From assembly GCA_050951725.1 (NCBI GenBank), contig JBMNJO010000001.1, positions 124,001-188,000 on the forward strand: a stretch of DNA of 64,000 nucleotides, in the 5' to 3' direction. This document shows positions 8,374-17,413 of this stretch, in pieces. The DNA is from DTU052 sp050951725. GTDB taxonomy: Bacteria; Bacillota; Syntrophomonadia; Syntrophomonadales; DTU052. The notes below the pieces were generated by a model, which was given only the letters and a program-made list of their open reading frames with translations, was not told the DNA's origin and searched no databases. Each line of letters begins with the position of its first letter. Position 1 is the first letter of the stretch. The position numbers were made by a program, and so were the translations under genes.

Positions 8374-9600
8374 ATGGTTGAGGAAATGCGCATCGTGTTG
8401 CGTAACTGCGGCAAGATTGACCCACTTAAGATTGAAGATTACATCAATGCCGGCGGTTACAAGGCCCTGAAGAAAGCCCGGGCCATGAGCCAGCGGGACG
8501 TCATTCAAGAGGTCAAGGCTTCCGGGTTGCGTGGACGGGGCGGTGCAGGATTTAATGCCGGGATGAAATGGGATTTTAGTTATATGACCCCGGCTGATCA
8601 GAAATACGTGGTATGTAATGCAGACGAAGGGGAACCCGGAACATACAAGGATCGGATTATAATGGAGAATGATCCTCAGAGTGTACTGGAGGGCATGGCA
8701 ATATGTGGCTATGCCATAGGAGCGAACAAAGGATACATTTACTGCCGCGGTGAGTATCCATATGTGGTTGATAAACTGAATCAGGCCATTAAGCAGGCTG
8801 TAGACGCAGGTGTCCTGGGAGGCTTCGATATTGAGGTCCGGATGGGTGCCGGGGCCTATGTATGCGGTGAGGAGACGGCTCTCATTGAATCCATCGAAGG
8901 TCATCGCGGGGAACCCCGTTTTAAACCGCCGTTTCCGGGTGTTGCCGGACTGTGGGGCAAACCGACCGTAGTCAACAATGTGGAAACCTTCGCCAATATA
9001 CCGGTAATTCTGGAGAAGGGTGCCGAGTGGTTTAAAGGTATCGGTGCTCCTGGCTATCCGGGAACCAAGGTTGTGACCCTGACCGGAGATGTAGTAAATA
9101 AGACCTTCTTCGAAGTGCCGACCAATACACCTATCAGGGAGGTCGTGTTTGGCCTGGGTGGTGGTATTCCCGGAAATCGTAGATTCAAAGCGGTGCAAAT
9201 CGGCGGAACTTCAGGAGGATTCATCCCGGAACACCTGCTTGATACCCCTATTGATTTCGATTCAATGAGTGCCATTGGAGCCACCCTGGGTTCAGGTGCG
9301 GTGTTTGTGATGGATGAAACCAGAGATATCGTTGATGTTGTAACCCGCATCGCCAAATTCTTTGAGCATGAATCGTGTGGTAAGTGTACTCCCTGCCGTG
9401 AGGGAACCAAACGGATGCATGAGCTGATGGAGAAAATGGGCAGTGGTCAGGCCACGGCTGCCGATCTGGCCCTGGTGAGCAGACTCGGAAACAACATGAA
9501 AAAGATCTGTCTGTGTGGCCTGGGACAGGCGGCTCCGGTTCCGGTGCTCACCACCATTGACCACTTCAAGGGTGAATACGTGATAAAATTGTTGGCGTAG
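8374..9600 (+). CDS. NuoF-like FMN/NAD-binding subunit of formate dehydrogenase
   Basis: 408 residues; start chosen at ATG 8374 behind GAGGAGGG. NuoF-type diaphorase binds FMN, NAD(H) and a [4Fe-4S] cluster. Seen: GLRGRGGAGFNAGMKW (nucleotide loop), CNADEGEPGTYKDR (FMN site), GAGAYVCGEETALIESIEG, and the cluster motif ESCGKCTPCREGTKR plus a distal Cys (KICLCGLGQ). It is the plain short form, lacking the N-terminal thioredoxin-like and C-terminal ferredoxin extensions of HydB-type subunits. Last gene of the operon; a terminator follows at 9632. Confidence 0.93.
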   Translation: MVEEMRIVLRNCGKIDPLKIEDYINAGGYKALKKARAMSQRDVIQEVKASGLRGRGGAGFNAGMKWDFSYMTPADQKYVVCNADEGEPGTYKDRIIMENDPQSVLEGMAICGYAIGANKGYIYCRGEYPYVVDKLNQAIKQAVDAGVLGGFDIEVRMGAGAYVCGEETALIESIEGHRGEPRFKPPFPGVAGLWGKPTVVNNVETFANIPVILEKGAEWFKGIGAPGYPGTKVVTLTGDVVNKTFFEVPTNTPIREVVFGLGGGIPGNRRFKAVQIGGTSGGFIPEHLLDTPIDFDSMSAIGATLGSGAVFVMDETRDIVDVVTRIAKFFEHESCGKCTPCREGTKRMHELMEKMGSGQATAADLALVSRLGNNMKKICLCGLGQAAPVPVLTTIDHFKGEYVIKLLA

Positions 9601-9631
9601 ATAAGCTCGATAGGCAAACCGATGGGATCAT

Positions 9632-9658
9632 AAGCCCCGGCCTGAAAAACCGGGGCTT
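9632..9658. terminator. Bidirectional hairpin between formate dehydrogenase operon and the Mo regulator
   Basis: Perfect AAGCCCCGG (9632-9640)/CCGGGGCTT (9650-9658) stem with an A-rich loop, lying between convergent genes. Only a weak T tract on each side, so efficiency is uncertain. Confidence 0.7.
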
Positions 9659-9662
9659 GTTC

Positions 9663-10625
9663 CTATATTCGAGCCACCAGCCGTCCCATTTCACCCAGAC
9701 CGTATCCGCCCAGACCTTCGATCTCCTCCCTGAACGAACTGGATCTCAGGGTGTTGAGGAGCGATTGCACGGTTGGCTTGTTCATATCTTCTTCCTTGAT
9801 AACCAGTTCATATCTCTCCTGCTGCAGGGGGACAAACTCGATGCCTTCCACCTGCATGGCTGCCTTTTGATTTCCGATTCCCACATCAGCCAGACTTCTG
9901 GCAACGGCTATAGCAACAGCGGTATGAGATGTTTCCCAATTACGATAACCATTTATCTCCAGCCGGTTTACTCCCAACTGCCGTAGTTTTTCGTCCAATA
10001 GCACCCGGGTGCCCGAACCTGGTTCCCGGTTGACCATCCGCAAGCCGGGTTTGGTTAGATCCTCCCAATTATTGATTCCGAGAGGATTGCCCTTCTTCAC
10101 ATAAAAACCCTGCATACGTACAGCCACATGAATTACGATTGTCGGAATACCCGGTAAAAACCTTCTTACATAGGGGATGTTGTAGGAATCAGTATCGGAA
10201 TCCCACAAATGAGAACTGGCAACATCCGCTCGTCCCTCATATAGTGCCATCAGGCCTGGAAAGCTGCCCGCATGTTTTCGATAAACCCTGATCCCGTCTG
10301 AACTATCTTCTATGTGATGGGCTAAAATATCCAGCAGCATATCCTGTCCATAAAGAACCAGCCCTGATGATATGGAAGGCTGAATATCATTATCCTCACT
10401 TCTCACAGGTAGATTAGGCTTAGGAGGAGAAGCCGCTACGGGAAGTTGAACCGATTCCCGGCGACGTTTTTTGTAGGCCTCCACATCTTCCCGCTCAACT
10501 CTTAGCTTGCGACCTACTCTATAAGCAGCCAACTCGCCTCGTTTTATCAATTCGTATACGGTGTTCTTTTTAATATTTAGAATCTCTGCAACCTCTTCCG
10601 GGGTAAGAGAGTAATCCTTTTTCAT
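9663..10625 (-). CDS. One-component regulator: excisionase-type HTH fused to a molybdate/tungstate-type ligand-binding domain
   Basis: 320 residues. Residues ~5-55 form a MerR/excisionase-like winged HTH (LTPEEVAEILNIKKNTVYEL, then GRKLRVEREDVEAY). After a Pro/Ser linker, residues ~85-310 form a periplasmic-binding-protein-like domain of the PBP_like type (MLLDILAHHIE, YEGRADVASSHLWD, REPGSGTRVLLDEKL, VGIGNQKAA). No signal peptide, so it acts in the cytoplasm. It is divergent from modABC and is probably the Mo/W-responsive regulator of that operon, playing the role ModE plays elsewhere. Direct repeats at 10687-10740 are candidate operators. RBS-like GAAAGGTGG precedes the ATG on the minus strand. 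Confidence 0.88.
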   Translation of the reverse strand: MKKDYSLTPEEVAEILNIKKNTVYELIKRGELAAYRVGRKLRVEREDVEAYKKRRRESVQLPVAASPPKPNLPVRSEDNDIQPSISSGLVLYGQDMLLDILAHHIEDSSDGIRVYRKHAGSFPGLMALYEGRADVASSHLWDSDTDSYNIPYVRRFLPGIPTIVIHVAVRMQGFYVKKGNPLGINNWEDLTKPGLRMVNREPGSGTRVLLDEKLRQLGVNRLEINGYRNWETSHTAVAIAVARSLADVGIGNQKAAMQVEGIEFVPLQQERYELVIKEEDMNKPTVQSLLNTLRSSSFREEIEGLGGYGLGEMGRLVARI

Positions 10626-10686
10626 TCTTTCACCTCCGCATATTCTTTTTTATATACCATTTTATCATAAATTTTGTTATTATTAA

Positions 10687-10740
10687 GTTGTGTTATGTAC
10701 AGTGCAGTTGAGTGACGTACTGTTCTAAGTTAAGTGATGT
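10687..10740 (+). promoter_or_regulatory. Three 12-bp direct repeats between regulator and modA
   Basis: GTTGTGTTATGT (10687), GTTGAGTGACGT (10707) and GTTAAGTGATGT (10729) are spaced 20 and 22 bases apart, i.e. about two helical turns. The last two agree at 10 of 12 positions. They sit between the divergent regulator and modA in AT-rich DNA, the expected place for operators. Binding is inferred, not shown. Confidence 0.6.
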
Positions 10741-10819
10741 TTAGTTATATAAAGTGAGAAGGGAGGTTTCGGCAAACACCAGGTTTCTGATTTATGCCAA
10801 TAATTTGGGAGGGACAAAT

Positions 10820-11605
10820 GTGAAGAGGAATATTATTGTCTACATACTGCTGTTAATGGCAATATTGGTGAGCGGCTGTTCGAAATCTGAAAGCTCCAAT
10901 CTACCAACGGAATCGGAAAAAATTGAGTTGACCGTTGCTGCGGCTGCCAGTCTGCAGGATGCCGCCAAAGAGATTAAAGAACTGTATGCCGATAAGCATC
11001 CTGAGGTTGAAATCACCTATAATTTTGCTTCCTCGGGAACCCTGCAGAAACAGATTGAGGAGGGGGCCCCGGCCGACCTCTTTATCTCCGCTGGCAAGAA
11101 ACAGATGGATGCCCTGGCCGAAAAGGATCTTATAGTTAAAGAGAGCCGCCGGGACCTTTTGGGCAACAAACTGGTTTTAATTGCGGCCCGGGATGTTGCT
11201 CTCGAAGATTTTGATGGCCTTACCAGCCCATCCATTAAGAAAATCAGTATTGGCACACCGGAGACGGTACCGGCCGGCAAATACGCCGAGGAAACCTTAA
11301 CCTCCATGGAGCTTTACGATAGGCTGCTGCCCAAGATTGTTTTCGCCAAAGATGTCCGGGCGGTTCTCAACTATGTTGAAACCGGAAATGCCCAAGCCGG
11401 GATGGTTTATATGTCTGATACATACCAGGTGGATGATATTGTAGTGATAACCGCTGCCCCGGAGGAATCCCACAGCCCCATCGTGTATCCTATGGCGATT
11501 GTTAAAGCCAGCAAAAATCAATCCGCTGCCCAGGCATTTTCCGAGTTCCTGAGCAGTTCGGAAGCTGCCGCCGTCTTTACCAAATACGGATTTGACCCTT
11601 TATGA
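10820..11605 (+). CDS. modA: Molybdate/tungstate ABC transporter substrate-binding lipoprotein
   Basis: 261 residues from GTG 10820, chosen because GGGAGGGA lies just upstream and the sequence then begins with a short basic n-region, hydrophobic core and lipobox LVSGC. Mature part is ModA-like: LTVAAAASLQDAAKEI, SSGTLQKQIEEGAPADLFISAG, TPETVPAGKYAEETL, VRAVLNYVETGNAQAGMVY. It captures molybdate or tungstate outside the membrane for ModBC. The operon location beside a W/Mo formate dehydrogenase fits. An upstream in-frame ATG at 10754 would bury the signal peptide and is rejected. Confidence 0.95.
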   Translation: MKRNIIVYILLLMAILVSGCSKSESSNLPTESEKIELTVAAAASLQDAAKEIKELYADKHPEVEITYNFASSGTLQKQIEEGAPADLFISAGKKQMDALAEKDLIVKESRRDLLGNKLVLIAARDVALEDFDGLTSPSIKKISIGTPETVPAGKYAEETLTSMELYDRLLPKIVFAKDVRAVLNYVETGNAQAGMVYMSDTYQVDDIVVITAAPEESHSPIVYPMAIVKASKNQSAAQAFSEFLSSSEAAAVFTKYGFDPL

Positions 11606-11606
11606 T

Positions 11607-12284
11607 ATGGACATGCTTATTCATTTGAACGACTGGTTCCCGGTATGGCTGTCTCTTCGAGTAGCCGTTATAAGCGCTATAATCGTGACCATTACTTCCT
11701 TGCCGCTGGCCCGTTTGATGGAAAAGCAAAGGTTTTGGGGGCGTGATCTGCTGGAAGCGGCGATCACGCTTCCGCTGGTACTGCCTCCCTCGGTGGTTGG
11801 CTATGTGCTGTTGGTCCTGATCGGTGTCAATGGACCGTTGGGACAGTTGTTTGGTAGATTTGGTTATACGATGGTTTTTACCTGGGGGGCAGTGGTAATG
11901 GCAGCTACAGTGGTGGCCTTTCCCCTCATGTATCAAAGTGCCCGGGCGGCTTTTGCCAGTGTCAATCCTGATCTGGAAAAAGCAGCGCGGACACTGGGAG
12001 CGGGGGAACTGCGAATATTTTTTACCGTTACCCTGCCCTTGGCCTGGCCGGGCATCATGTCTGGATTTGTGCTGGCGTTTGCCAGGGCCCTGGGGGAGTT
12101 TGGCGCGACCTTGATGGTGGCGGGAAACATTCCCGGTCAGACCCAGACCATACCCCTGGCTATCTATTTTGCGGTTGAATCCGGGGATAAGGCTACCGCC
12201 AACACCCTGGTAGGTATAATCACGGTCTTTTGTTTTCTATTGATCTTTATGGTGAACCGGTGGAATAAGCGACGCCTGCATTAG
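11607..12284 (+). CDS. modB: Molybdate/tungstate ABC transporter permease
   Basis: 225 residues with about five to six membrane helices. The binding-protein-dependent transport (EAA) loop EKAARTLGAGELRIFFTVTL followed by LPLAWPGIMSG is clear, and PPSVVGYVLL and ALGEFGATLMVAGNIPG are typical of ModB. Start chosen at ATG 11607, two bases after the modA stop; a TTG at 11592 inside modA is an alternative. No good RBS is seen, so translational coupling to modA is likely. Confidence 0.94.
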   Translation: MDMLIHLNDWFPVWLSLRVAVISAIIVTITSLPLARLMEKQRFWGRDLLEAAITLPLVLPPSVVGYVLLVLIGVNGPLGQLFGRFGYTMVFTWGAVVMAATVVAFPLMYQSARAAFASVNPDLEKAARTLGAGELRIFFTVTLPLAWPGIMSGFVLAFARALGEFGATLMVAGNIPGQTQTIPLAIYFAVESGDKATANTLVGIITVFCFLLIFMVNRWNKRRLH

Positions 12285-12317
12285 GTGTATTAATTATGCT
12301 GAAGAGAGGAAGTAAAA

Positions 12318-13025
12318 ATGCTGCGGGTATCAATTAAAAAGCAATTACCTTACTTTGACCTGGACGTAGATTTCCAGGTCGACAACAATCAGATTTTGGT
12401 ATTGTGGGGGCCTTCAGGCGCAGGAAAAACCACCATCCTTGAGTGTATCGCCGGTCTCAGGTCTCCCAGCAAGGGCAGCATTGAATTGGAAGAGAGCATT
12501 CTATACTCCTCACAGTTTGATGTTAATATACCGGCCAGAAATCGCCGTGTAGGCTATCTTTTTCAGGATTATGCCCTCTTTCCGCACATGACGGTGAAGC
12601 AGAACGTGGTCTACGGATTACGCAGGAATAGAACGCCATCCCGGGAAAGCCCGGCCCTTGATCTTACTGCGGTTCTGGATTCATTTGGTGTTTTGCATTT
12701 GATTGATCGTTATCCCGGCCAGTTATCCGGAGGCGAAAAGCAACGGGTTGCACTAGCGCGAGCTTTGATCTCACAACCTCAATTATTGTTGCTGGATGAA
12801 CCGTTTAGCGCCCTGGATCACCAATCTAAAAAGAATCTTCGCCAGGAGATACTAAGGCTCAAACATGACTGGCAGATTCCTATGGTGATTGTCACCCACG
12901 ACGAAGAAGACTCCAGATTACTTGGTGATATAATCATCTCCCTGCATAAGGGACAGGTTATTCAACAGGGAGCGAGGGGAGAAAAACGTGATCAAAATCG
13001 GGTTATAGCAGGTTACACTCCTTGA
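12318..13025 (+). CDS. modC: Molybdate/tungstate ABC transporter ATP-binding protein
   Basis: 235 residues. Walker A GPSGAGKTT, Q-loop FQDYALFPHMTV, signature LSGGEKQRVALARAL, Walker B LLLDEPFSALD and switch His (VTHDEED) are all present. It lacks the C-terminal MOP domain of full-length ModC (about 350 residues), so transport is probably not feedback-inhibited through this subunit. AGAGAGGAAG RBS precedes the ATG. Ends the mod operon. Confidence 0.94.
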   Translation: MLRVSIKKQLPYFDLDVDFQVDNNQILVLWGPSGAGKTTILECIAGLRSPSKGSIELEESILYSSQFDVNIPARNRRVGYLFQDYALFPHMTVKQNVVYGLRRNRTPSRESPALDLTAVLDSFGVLHLIDRYPGQLSGGEKQRVALARALISQPQLLLLDEPFSALDHQSKKNLRQEILRLKHDWQIPMVIVTHDEEDSRLLGDIIISLHKGQVIQQGARGEKRDQNRVIAGYTP

Positions 13026-13384
13026 CTTGTTCATTGTTGGTTTCAACATTTTCTTTAGATCAACTATTAGCATCGGAAGGGTAATTGCTGTTTGCACAGC
13101 TCATTACTTTGATGTATGCCGGCGGCTTATCAATCATTATGCCAAAGATGGACGCTGTGGTATATGATAAGCTTGATCGCTGAAAAGCACTGTACCACAC
13201 CCTTTCCATGCCGACCGTCAGCAGTTCTGCAAGGCATTGTAATTCTAAAGCAGGGCAGCCAAGTCTCCGAAAGATGACAAATTAACATAAAAAGTTCAAC
13301 TATTTCGCCCATTTTCACGGCAGTTTACAGTATGATAATAAAAGAACCTAAAATGGTCACAGAATACAAGGGAGATGATTTTTG
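13026..13384. other. Intergenic region upstream of 4-hydroxybutyryl-CoA dehydratase
   Basis: 359 bases with no convincing gene. It should hold the promoter for the next gene; a loose -35/-10 like pair TTTCAC / TAATAA spaced 17 bases occurs near 13314-13342 but is not strong. No terminator with a T tract was found behind modC. Confidence 0.4.
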
Positions 13385-14830
13385 ATGAAGACCGGGCAGG
13401 AATACATTGATAGCCTTAAACAGTTGAAAATCGAACTGTATTTTATGGGAGAAAAAATTGAAAACATAGTTGACAACCCTTATATCAGACCACACATCAA
13501 TACTGCTGCCTTAACCTATGATATGGCCTTTGATCCTGAGTTTATGGATTTGGCTGTCACAACATCGAATCTGACCGGAGAAAAGATCAACCGTTTTACC
13601 CACATTCAACAATCCAAGGATGACATGGTTAAGAAAGCAAAATTTCTTAGAGCTATCGGACAAAAAACCGGTACCTGTTTCCAGCGTTGTGTGGGCTGGG
13701 ACGCCATGAACTCCGTTTACAGTGTTTCTTATGAGATAGACAAGAAGTACGGCACTAATTATCATGCCCGAGCATGTGATTATGTTAAATATATACAGCA
13801 GAATGACTTGATGGTTGTTGGCGGAATGACAGATCCCAAGGGTGATCGCGGTCTTCCCCCACATAAGCAGCCGGATCCCGATCTTTTTGTTCACGTAGTT
13901 GAGACCAGGGAAGATGGAATCATAGTCCGGGGTGCTAAAGCCCATCAGACCGGAGCCGCCAATTCCCATGAGATACTGGTTATGCCCACAGTAGCCATGA
14001 AGCCGGAAGATAAGGACTATGCGGTATCTTTTGCGCTTCCCTTGGACAGCCCCGGAGTTATGTTGATATTTGGCCGGCAGACTAATGATGAGCGCAAACT
14101 GGGCGTACTGGATCAGGGTAATCCCACCTACGGAGTCGTTGGCGGTGAAGCCCTGGTGGTATTCAATGACGCATTTGTTCCATGGGAACGGGTTTTCATG
14201 TTTGGGGAAACTGAATTTGTCGGCATGATGGTAGAACGTTTTGCCACTTACCATCGCCAGAATTATGGAGCCTGCAAGGCCGGTGTCATCGATGTGCTGA
14301 TTGGAGCTACTGCTGTTATGGCCGATTACAATGGAGTGCCCAAGGCCAGTCATATCAAGGACAAAATCATTGAGATGGTGCTTATGAACGAAACCATGCA
14401 TGCCAGTTCTCTGGCGGCGGGTTATGAATCGCGTGCACTGCCGGCGGGTAACTATTACCCCCATACCACTTATGCCAATATAACCAAACAGAATATAACT
14501 CGCTATCACTATGAAATCTGCCGTTTGGCTCATGACATTACCGGAGGATTCATTGCTACTCTGCCGTCGGAGAAGGATCTGGCGGATCCCGTAACTGGCC
14601 CGATCATTAAGAAGTATTTCCAGGGGAATGCAAATGTGCCGGCTATGGACAGAATAAAAATGGGCCGACTGATTGAGAATGCTACCGGTGGTACATCTCT
14701 GGTGGAGTCCATGCATGGAGCCGGTTCACCGCAAGCACAGAGAGTGATGCTGCTGAGAGATGCCAACCTGGAGCACCTTAAACGGCTGGCCAAAAACGTT
14801 TGCGGGATCGATTGCGAAAAGGAAGATTAA
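13385..14830 (+). CDS. abfD: 4-hydroxybutyryl-CoA dehydratase / vinylacetyl-CoA isomerase
   Basis: 481 residues from ATG 13385 (AGGGAGATG upstream). The enzyme is a homotetramer with FAD and a [4Fe-4S] cluster that dehydrates 4-hydroxybutyryl-CoA to crotonyl-CoA by a ketyl radical mechanism. The cluster ligands are recognisable: C98 and C102 in TGTCFQRCVGWD, and H290 and C297 in YHRQNYGAC, which align with C99, C103, H292 and C299 of the Clostridium enzyme. ACAD-like FAD fold and GGTSLVESMHGAGSPQAQR near the C-terminus agree. A CoA-transferase of the 4-hydroxybutyrate/acetate type lies at 34870, suggesting growth on 4-hydroxybutyrate, GABA or crotonate-related substrates. Confidence 0.94.
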   Translation: MKTGQEYIDSLKQLKIELYFMGEKIENIVDNPYIRPHINTAALTYDMAFDPEFMDLAVTTSNLTGEKINRFTHIQQSKDDMVKKAKFLRAIGQKTGTCFQRCVGWDAMNSVYSVSYEIDKKYGTNYHARACDYVKYIQQNDLMVVGGMTDPKGDRGLPPHKQPDPDLFVHVVETREDGIIVRGAKAHQTGAANSHEILVMPTVAMKPEDKDYAVSFALPLDSPGVMLIFGRQTNDERKLGVLDQGNPTYGVVGGEALVVFNDAFVPWERVFMFGETEFVGMMVERFATYHRQNYGACKAGVIDVLIGATAVMADYNGVPKASHIKDKIIEMVLMNETMHASSLAAGYESRALPAGNYYPHTTYANITKQNITRYHYEICRLAHDITGGFIATLPSEKDLADPVTGPIIKKYFQGNANVPAMDRIKMGRLIENATGGTSLVESMHGAGSPQAQRVMLLRDANLEHLKRLAKNVCGIDCEKED

Positions 14831-14843
14831 CATCACTGCTGCT

Positions 14844-15134
14844 ATGAAAGTTGGCATCAAATACTGTGGTGGATGCAATCCCTTTATAAACAGGAAGCGG
14901 CTGGTTAATGGAGTTATGCAGAAACTGCCCGGTGATTACAGTTATGAGTATTTCGACTTCGCTGGTTGTGATGTCGTCCTGGTCGTCAATGGCTGTACTA
15001 TCGCTTGTGCCGAGGTGCCATCAGGAAAAAATATTATCCTGGTCGCAGGTCCTACCATTGATGGGTGGGAGTATCCGGAAGGTATGCTGGCTGATAAAGT
15101 GGTAGAAAAGTGGCCGACGAAAATGGAACGATAA
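14844..15134 (+). CDS. Small CGGCN-motif protein
   Basis: 96 residues starting 14 bases after abfD. Begins MKVGIKYCGGCNPFINRKRL; further cysteines occur at FAGCDVV and NGCTIACAEVP. Beta-rich, no membrane segment or signal. Similar short proteins with a KYCGGCNP start are known in anaerobes, function unknown. The cysteines could bind a metal or Fe-S cluster; co-transcription with abfD suggests a helper role in radical-enzyme metabolism (inference). No obvious RBS, so coupling to abfD is likely. Confidence 0.75.
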   Translation: MKVGIKYCGGCNPFINRKRLVNGVMQKLPGDYSYEYFDFAGCDVVLVVNGCTIACAEVPSGKNIILVAGPTIDGWEYPEGMLADKVVEKWPTKMER

Positions 15135-15141
15135 TTGGTAG

Positions 15142-15170
15142 AAGGGGGACAGCCGTCCCCCTTGTTTCTT
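15142..15170. terminator. Terminator after the abfD operon
   Basis: Perfect AAGGGGGAC (15142-15150)/GTCCCCCTT (15155-15163) stem with loop AGCC, then GTTTCTTT. Lies between convergent genes and probably serves both directions. It resembles the GGGGAC/GTCCCC words of the repeats further right. Confidence 0.75.
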
Positions 15171-15244
15171 TACAACAAACCCGGGGTATACCCCCGGGCT
15201 ATGCCTACTTGAAAAATAACTGCCAATGTATGAAACGATTAATT

Positions 15245-16798
15245 CTAATCCCACTTAACCTCCACCAAGTCGGCGGGGTTTACCAGGGCCGGGAGTTCTC
15301 GCCGCAGGAGTTTACCCAATTGGTTTTTAGGTATGCTGTCACGGAACTCAATATAACTTGGAACCTTGTAATTCGCCAGTTTCTCCCGACAAAACAGCTG
15401 GATGTCCTTTTTATCGATGACTGCTCCCTTATTCGGCACAATAAGTGCACACACCTTCTCACCGTAACGCTCGTCGGGAACCCCTAATACACCGGCATCA
15501 CTGATATCGGGATGGCTGGTCAGAACTTTCTCCACTTCGCTCGGATAAATGTTGAAGCCACCCCGGATAATCAAATCGTTTTTCCGTTCAACAATATATA
15601 CTTCGCCTTCCTCATCCAGGTAACCAACATCTCCGGTATAGAGCCATCCATCTCTTATAGCACGTTCGGTTTCCGCTTTGTTTCTGTAGTATCCCTTCAT
15701 TATATATGGTCCTCTGACAATGATTTCGCCAACTTCACCTGGAGGAAGAGATTGGCCTTCATCATTTACAATGCGGATTTCCGCACCGGGTGTCGGCAGA
15801 CCGGATGATCCAGGTTTCCTCGGGCGATTGTGCCGCTGTACCGTAATACCGGCACCGGTTTCAGTAAGCCCGTATCCCTGCATTATCTGTTTGTTGAATC
15901 TTTTCTCAAAAGCCTCACGTATTTCTGGTGATAGTGGTGCACCACCACAGGCCCAGCGCTCAACCAGACTGATGTCGTACTTTTCTGCCTCCGGAAAAGC
16001 TGCCAGCATGGCATACATGGTAGGAACACCTCCGAAGATGGTGATCTCTTTTTCTTCCATGCATTTAAGGACCTTTTCTACATTAAAACCAGACATAAGG
16101 AATATGGTTCCCCCGGCTAAATAGGTATCTCCCATAATCGCCAGGCCAAAAATGTGAGACAAAGGCAGTACTGCCAATGTGCTTTGCTTTTCCATTAACC
16201 GGCTTCCGTCAGGGTTAATATACCCCATCTGTATCGCATTACCCTTCGTCTTCGTCAACAGACCGTGATGGCTTAACATTACCCCTTTGGGGGTACCGGT
16301 GGTCCCCGAAGTGTACATCATAACTGCAGTGGCATCCTGCGGTTGGTCAACCATTAAAAAAGTATCATCATCTGCGTAGCAATCCGCCAAAGAGGTGTAT
16401 TCACGGGATGAATCAGCTACTAAAACCAATGGTTTTTGGTAAGAAATCTCGGTGGCCTTACGAACTGTGGGTGTCAGGACGTCAGCTGTTATTATGATGG
16501 AGGTTTCACTATGATCAATAATATAGGCCAATTCCTGGGGGGAGAGTGCCGGGTTGGCGGGCACTGCAATTGCTCCCGCCCTAATAATAGCCTGGTAGCT
16601 TATAATAACCTCAGGTATATTCGTAAGAAATACAATCACCCGGTCATCCTTTTGCAGTCCTTTCTTAACCAGGCCGTGAGCCAACCGATTGGAAAGACGT
16701 TCGATTTCGACGTTGGTATACTCTTGATCTTCGAAACTCAGGAAAACGTATTCGCCGTGTTTGTTAATATTATCTAACGCTAACTGAACAAAATTCAT
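15245..16798 (-). CDS. AMP-forming acyl-CoA ligase (fatty-acid CoA ligase family)
   Basis: 517 residues from the minus-strand ATG at 16798, chosen because GGAGGGATTGGA directly precedes it. ANL superfamily: P-loop YTSGTTGTPKGVMLSH, GYGLTETGAG, GWLYTGDVGYLDEEGEVYI, ERKNDLIIRGGFNIYPSEVE and a C-terminal PKNQLGKLLRRE with the catalytic Lys. It activates a carboxylic acid to its CoA ester with ATP, releasing AMP and PPi; substrate chain length cannot be read. It is transcribed towards the abfD operon and divergently from the ligase at 17414. Confidence 0.93.
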   Translation of the reverse strand: MNFVQLALDNINKHGEYVFLSFEDQEYTNVEIERLSNRLAHGLVKKGLQKDDRVIVFLTNIPEVIISYQAIIRAGAIAVPANPALSPQELAYIIDHSETSIIITADVLTPTVRKATEISYQKPLVLVADSSREYTSLADCYADDDTFLMVDQPQDATAVMMYTSGTTGTPKGVMLSHHGLLTKTKGNAIQMGYINPDGSRLMEKQSTLAVLPLSHIFGLAIMGDTYLAGGTIFLMSGFNVEKVLKCMEEKEITIFGGVPTMYAMLAAFPEAEKYDISLVERWACGGAPLSPEIREAFEKRFNKQIMQGYGLTETGAGITVQRHNRPRKPGSSGLPTPGAEIRIVNDEGQSLPPGEVGEIIVRGPYIMKGYYRNKAETERAIRDGWLYTGDVGYLDEEGEVYIVERKNDLIIRGGFNIYPSEVEKVLTSHPDISDAGVLGVPDERYGEKVCALIVPNKGAVIDKKDIQLFCREKLANYKVPSYIEFRDSIPKNQLGKLLRRELPALVNPADLVEVKWD

Positions 16799-17413
16799 TC
16801 CAATCCCTCCTTTTTCAAATCGTGCTGCCACCATCTTCATGTTAACTCAAACAATATCTTCAACCAACAGACAAATAACATACACTTTCGACAATTATCA
16901 TCAATTGATTGTCAAGTACCGCTTTTTTTGATATGTTGGGCGTGTTTGTCCACATACATCAGATTCAAAGTTCAAACAGATGCAGCGAAACATTTCGGAA
17001 GTATGAAAAGAGCAAGGGAATAAGAAAGAGCATTATTACTCCATATATATCATCGATCGCGTGGTTTAAATTTTCTGAACAAAAAGGGTTGTGTCAATAT
17101 TTCAACGAATACTTTTAAGAAGTCAAGGGAGGTGGTAAACCGAAAACAATTGGGATTAACCGAATTACATCTCGAATTTCTTCCTGCAAATCATGTATTA
17201 GAACGATTATGCCGCTCATTTCCTGCAACAATCTGTTAAACACTGTACTCATATTTCATAGTTCGATAGTTGTAGACTTTCAGACCCATGATTATCGGGG
17301 CTGAGATGGATTATTTCGGTGATCAGCTTCTTATATTGATGTCGGATTTGATGAAAAGTCTAATGCCAAAGGACGTACAGGACACAGTTTAATTGCAAAA
17401 GGAGGGCGACATT
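16799..17413. other. AT-rich divergent intergenic region between two acyl-CoA ligases
   Basis: 615 bases separating divergent ligase genes. A 69-residue open frame at 16909-17118 has no ribosome site and no recognisable features, so it is not called. The sequence contains a TCAATTGA palindrome near 16902 next to TTGACA on the minus strand, a possible promoter for the left gene. No -24/-12 element was found on either strand. Confidence 0.4.

Noticed and set aside
13158..13173. TGGTAT-N5-AAGCT as a second-type -24/-12 promoter for abfD
   Set aside because: Only the GG and GC dinucleotides match; the TTGCA part is absent and the distance to abfD is over 200 bases.
16909..17118. 69-residue open frame between the divergent ligases
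   Set aside because: No ribosome site, Ser/Lys-rich low-complexity composition, no recognisable motif.
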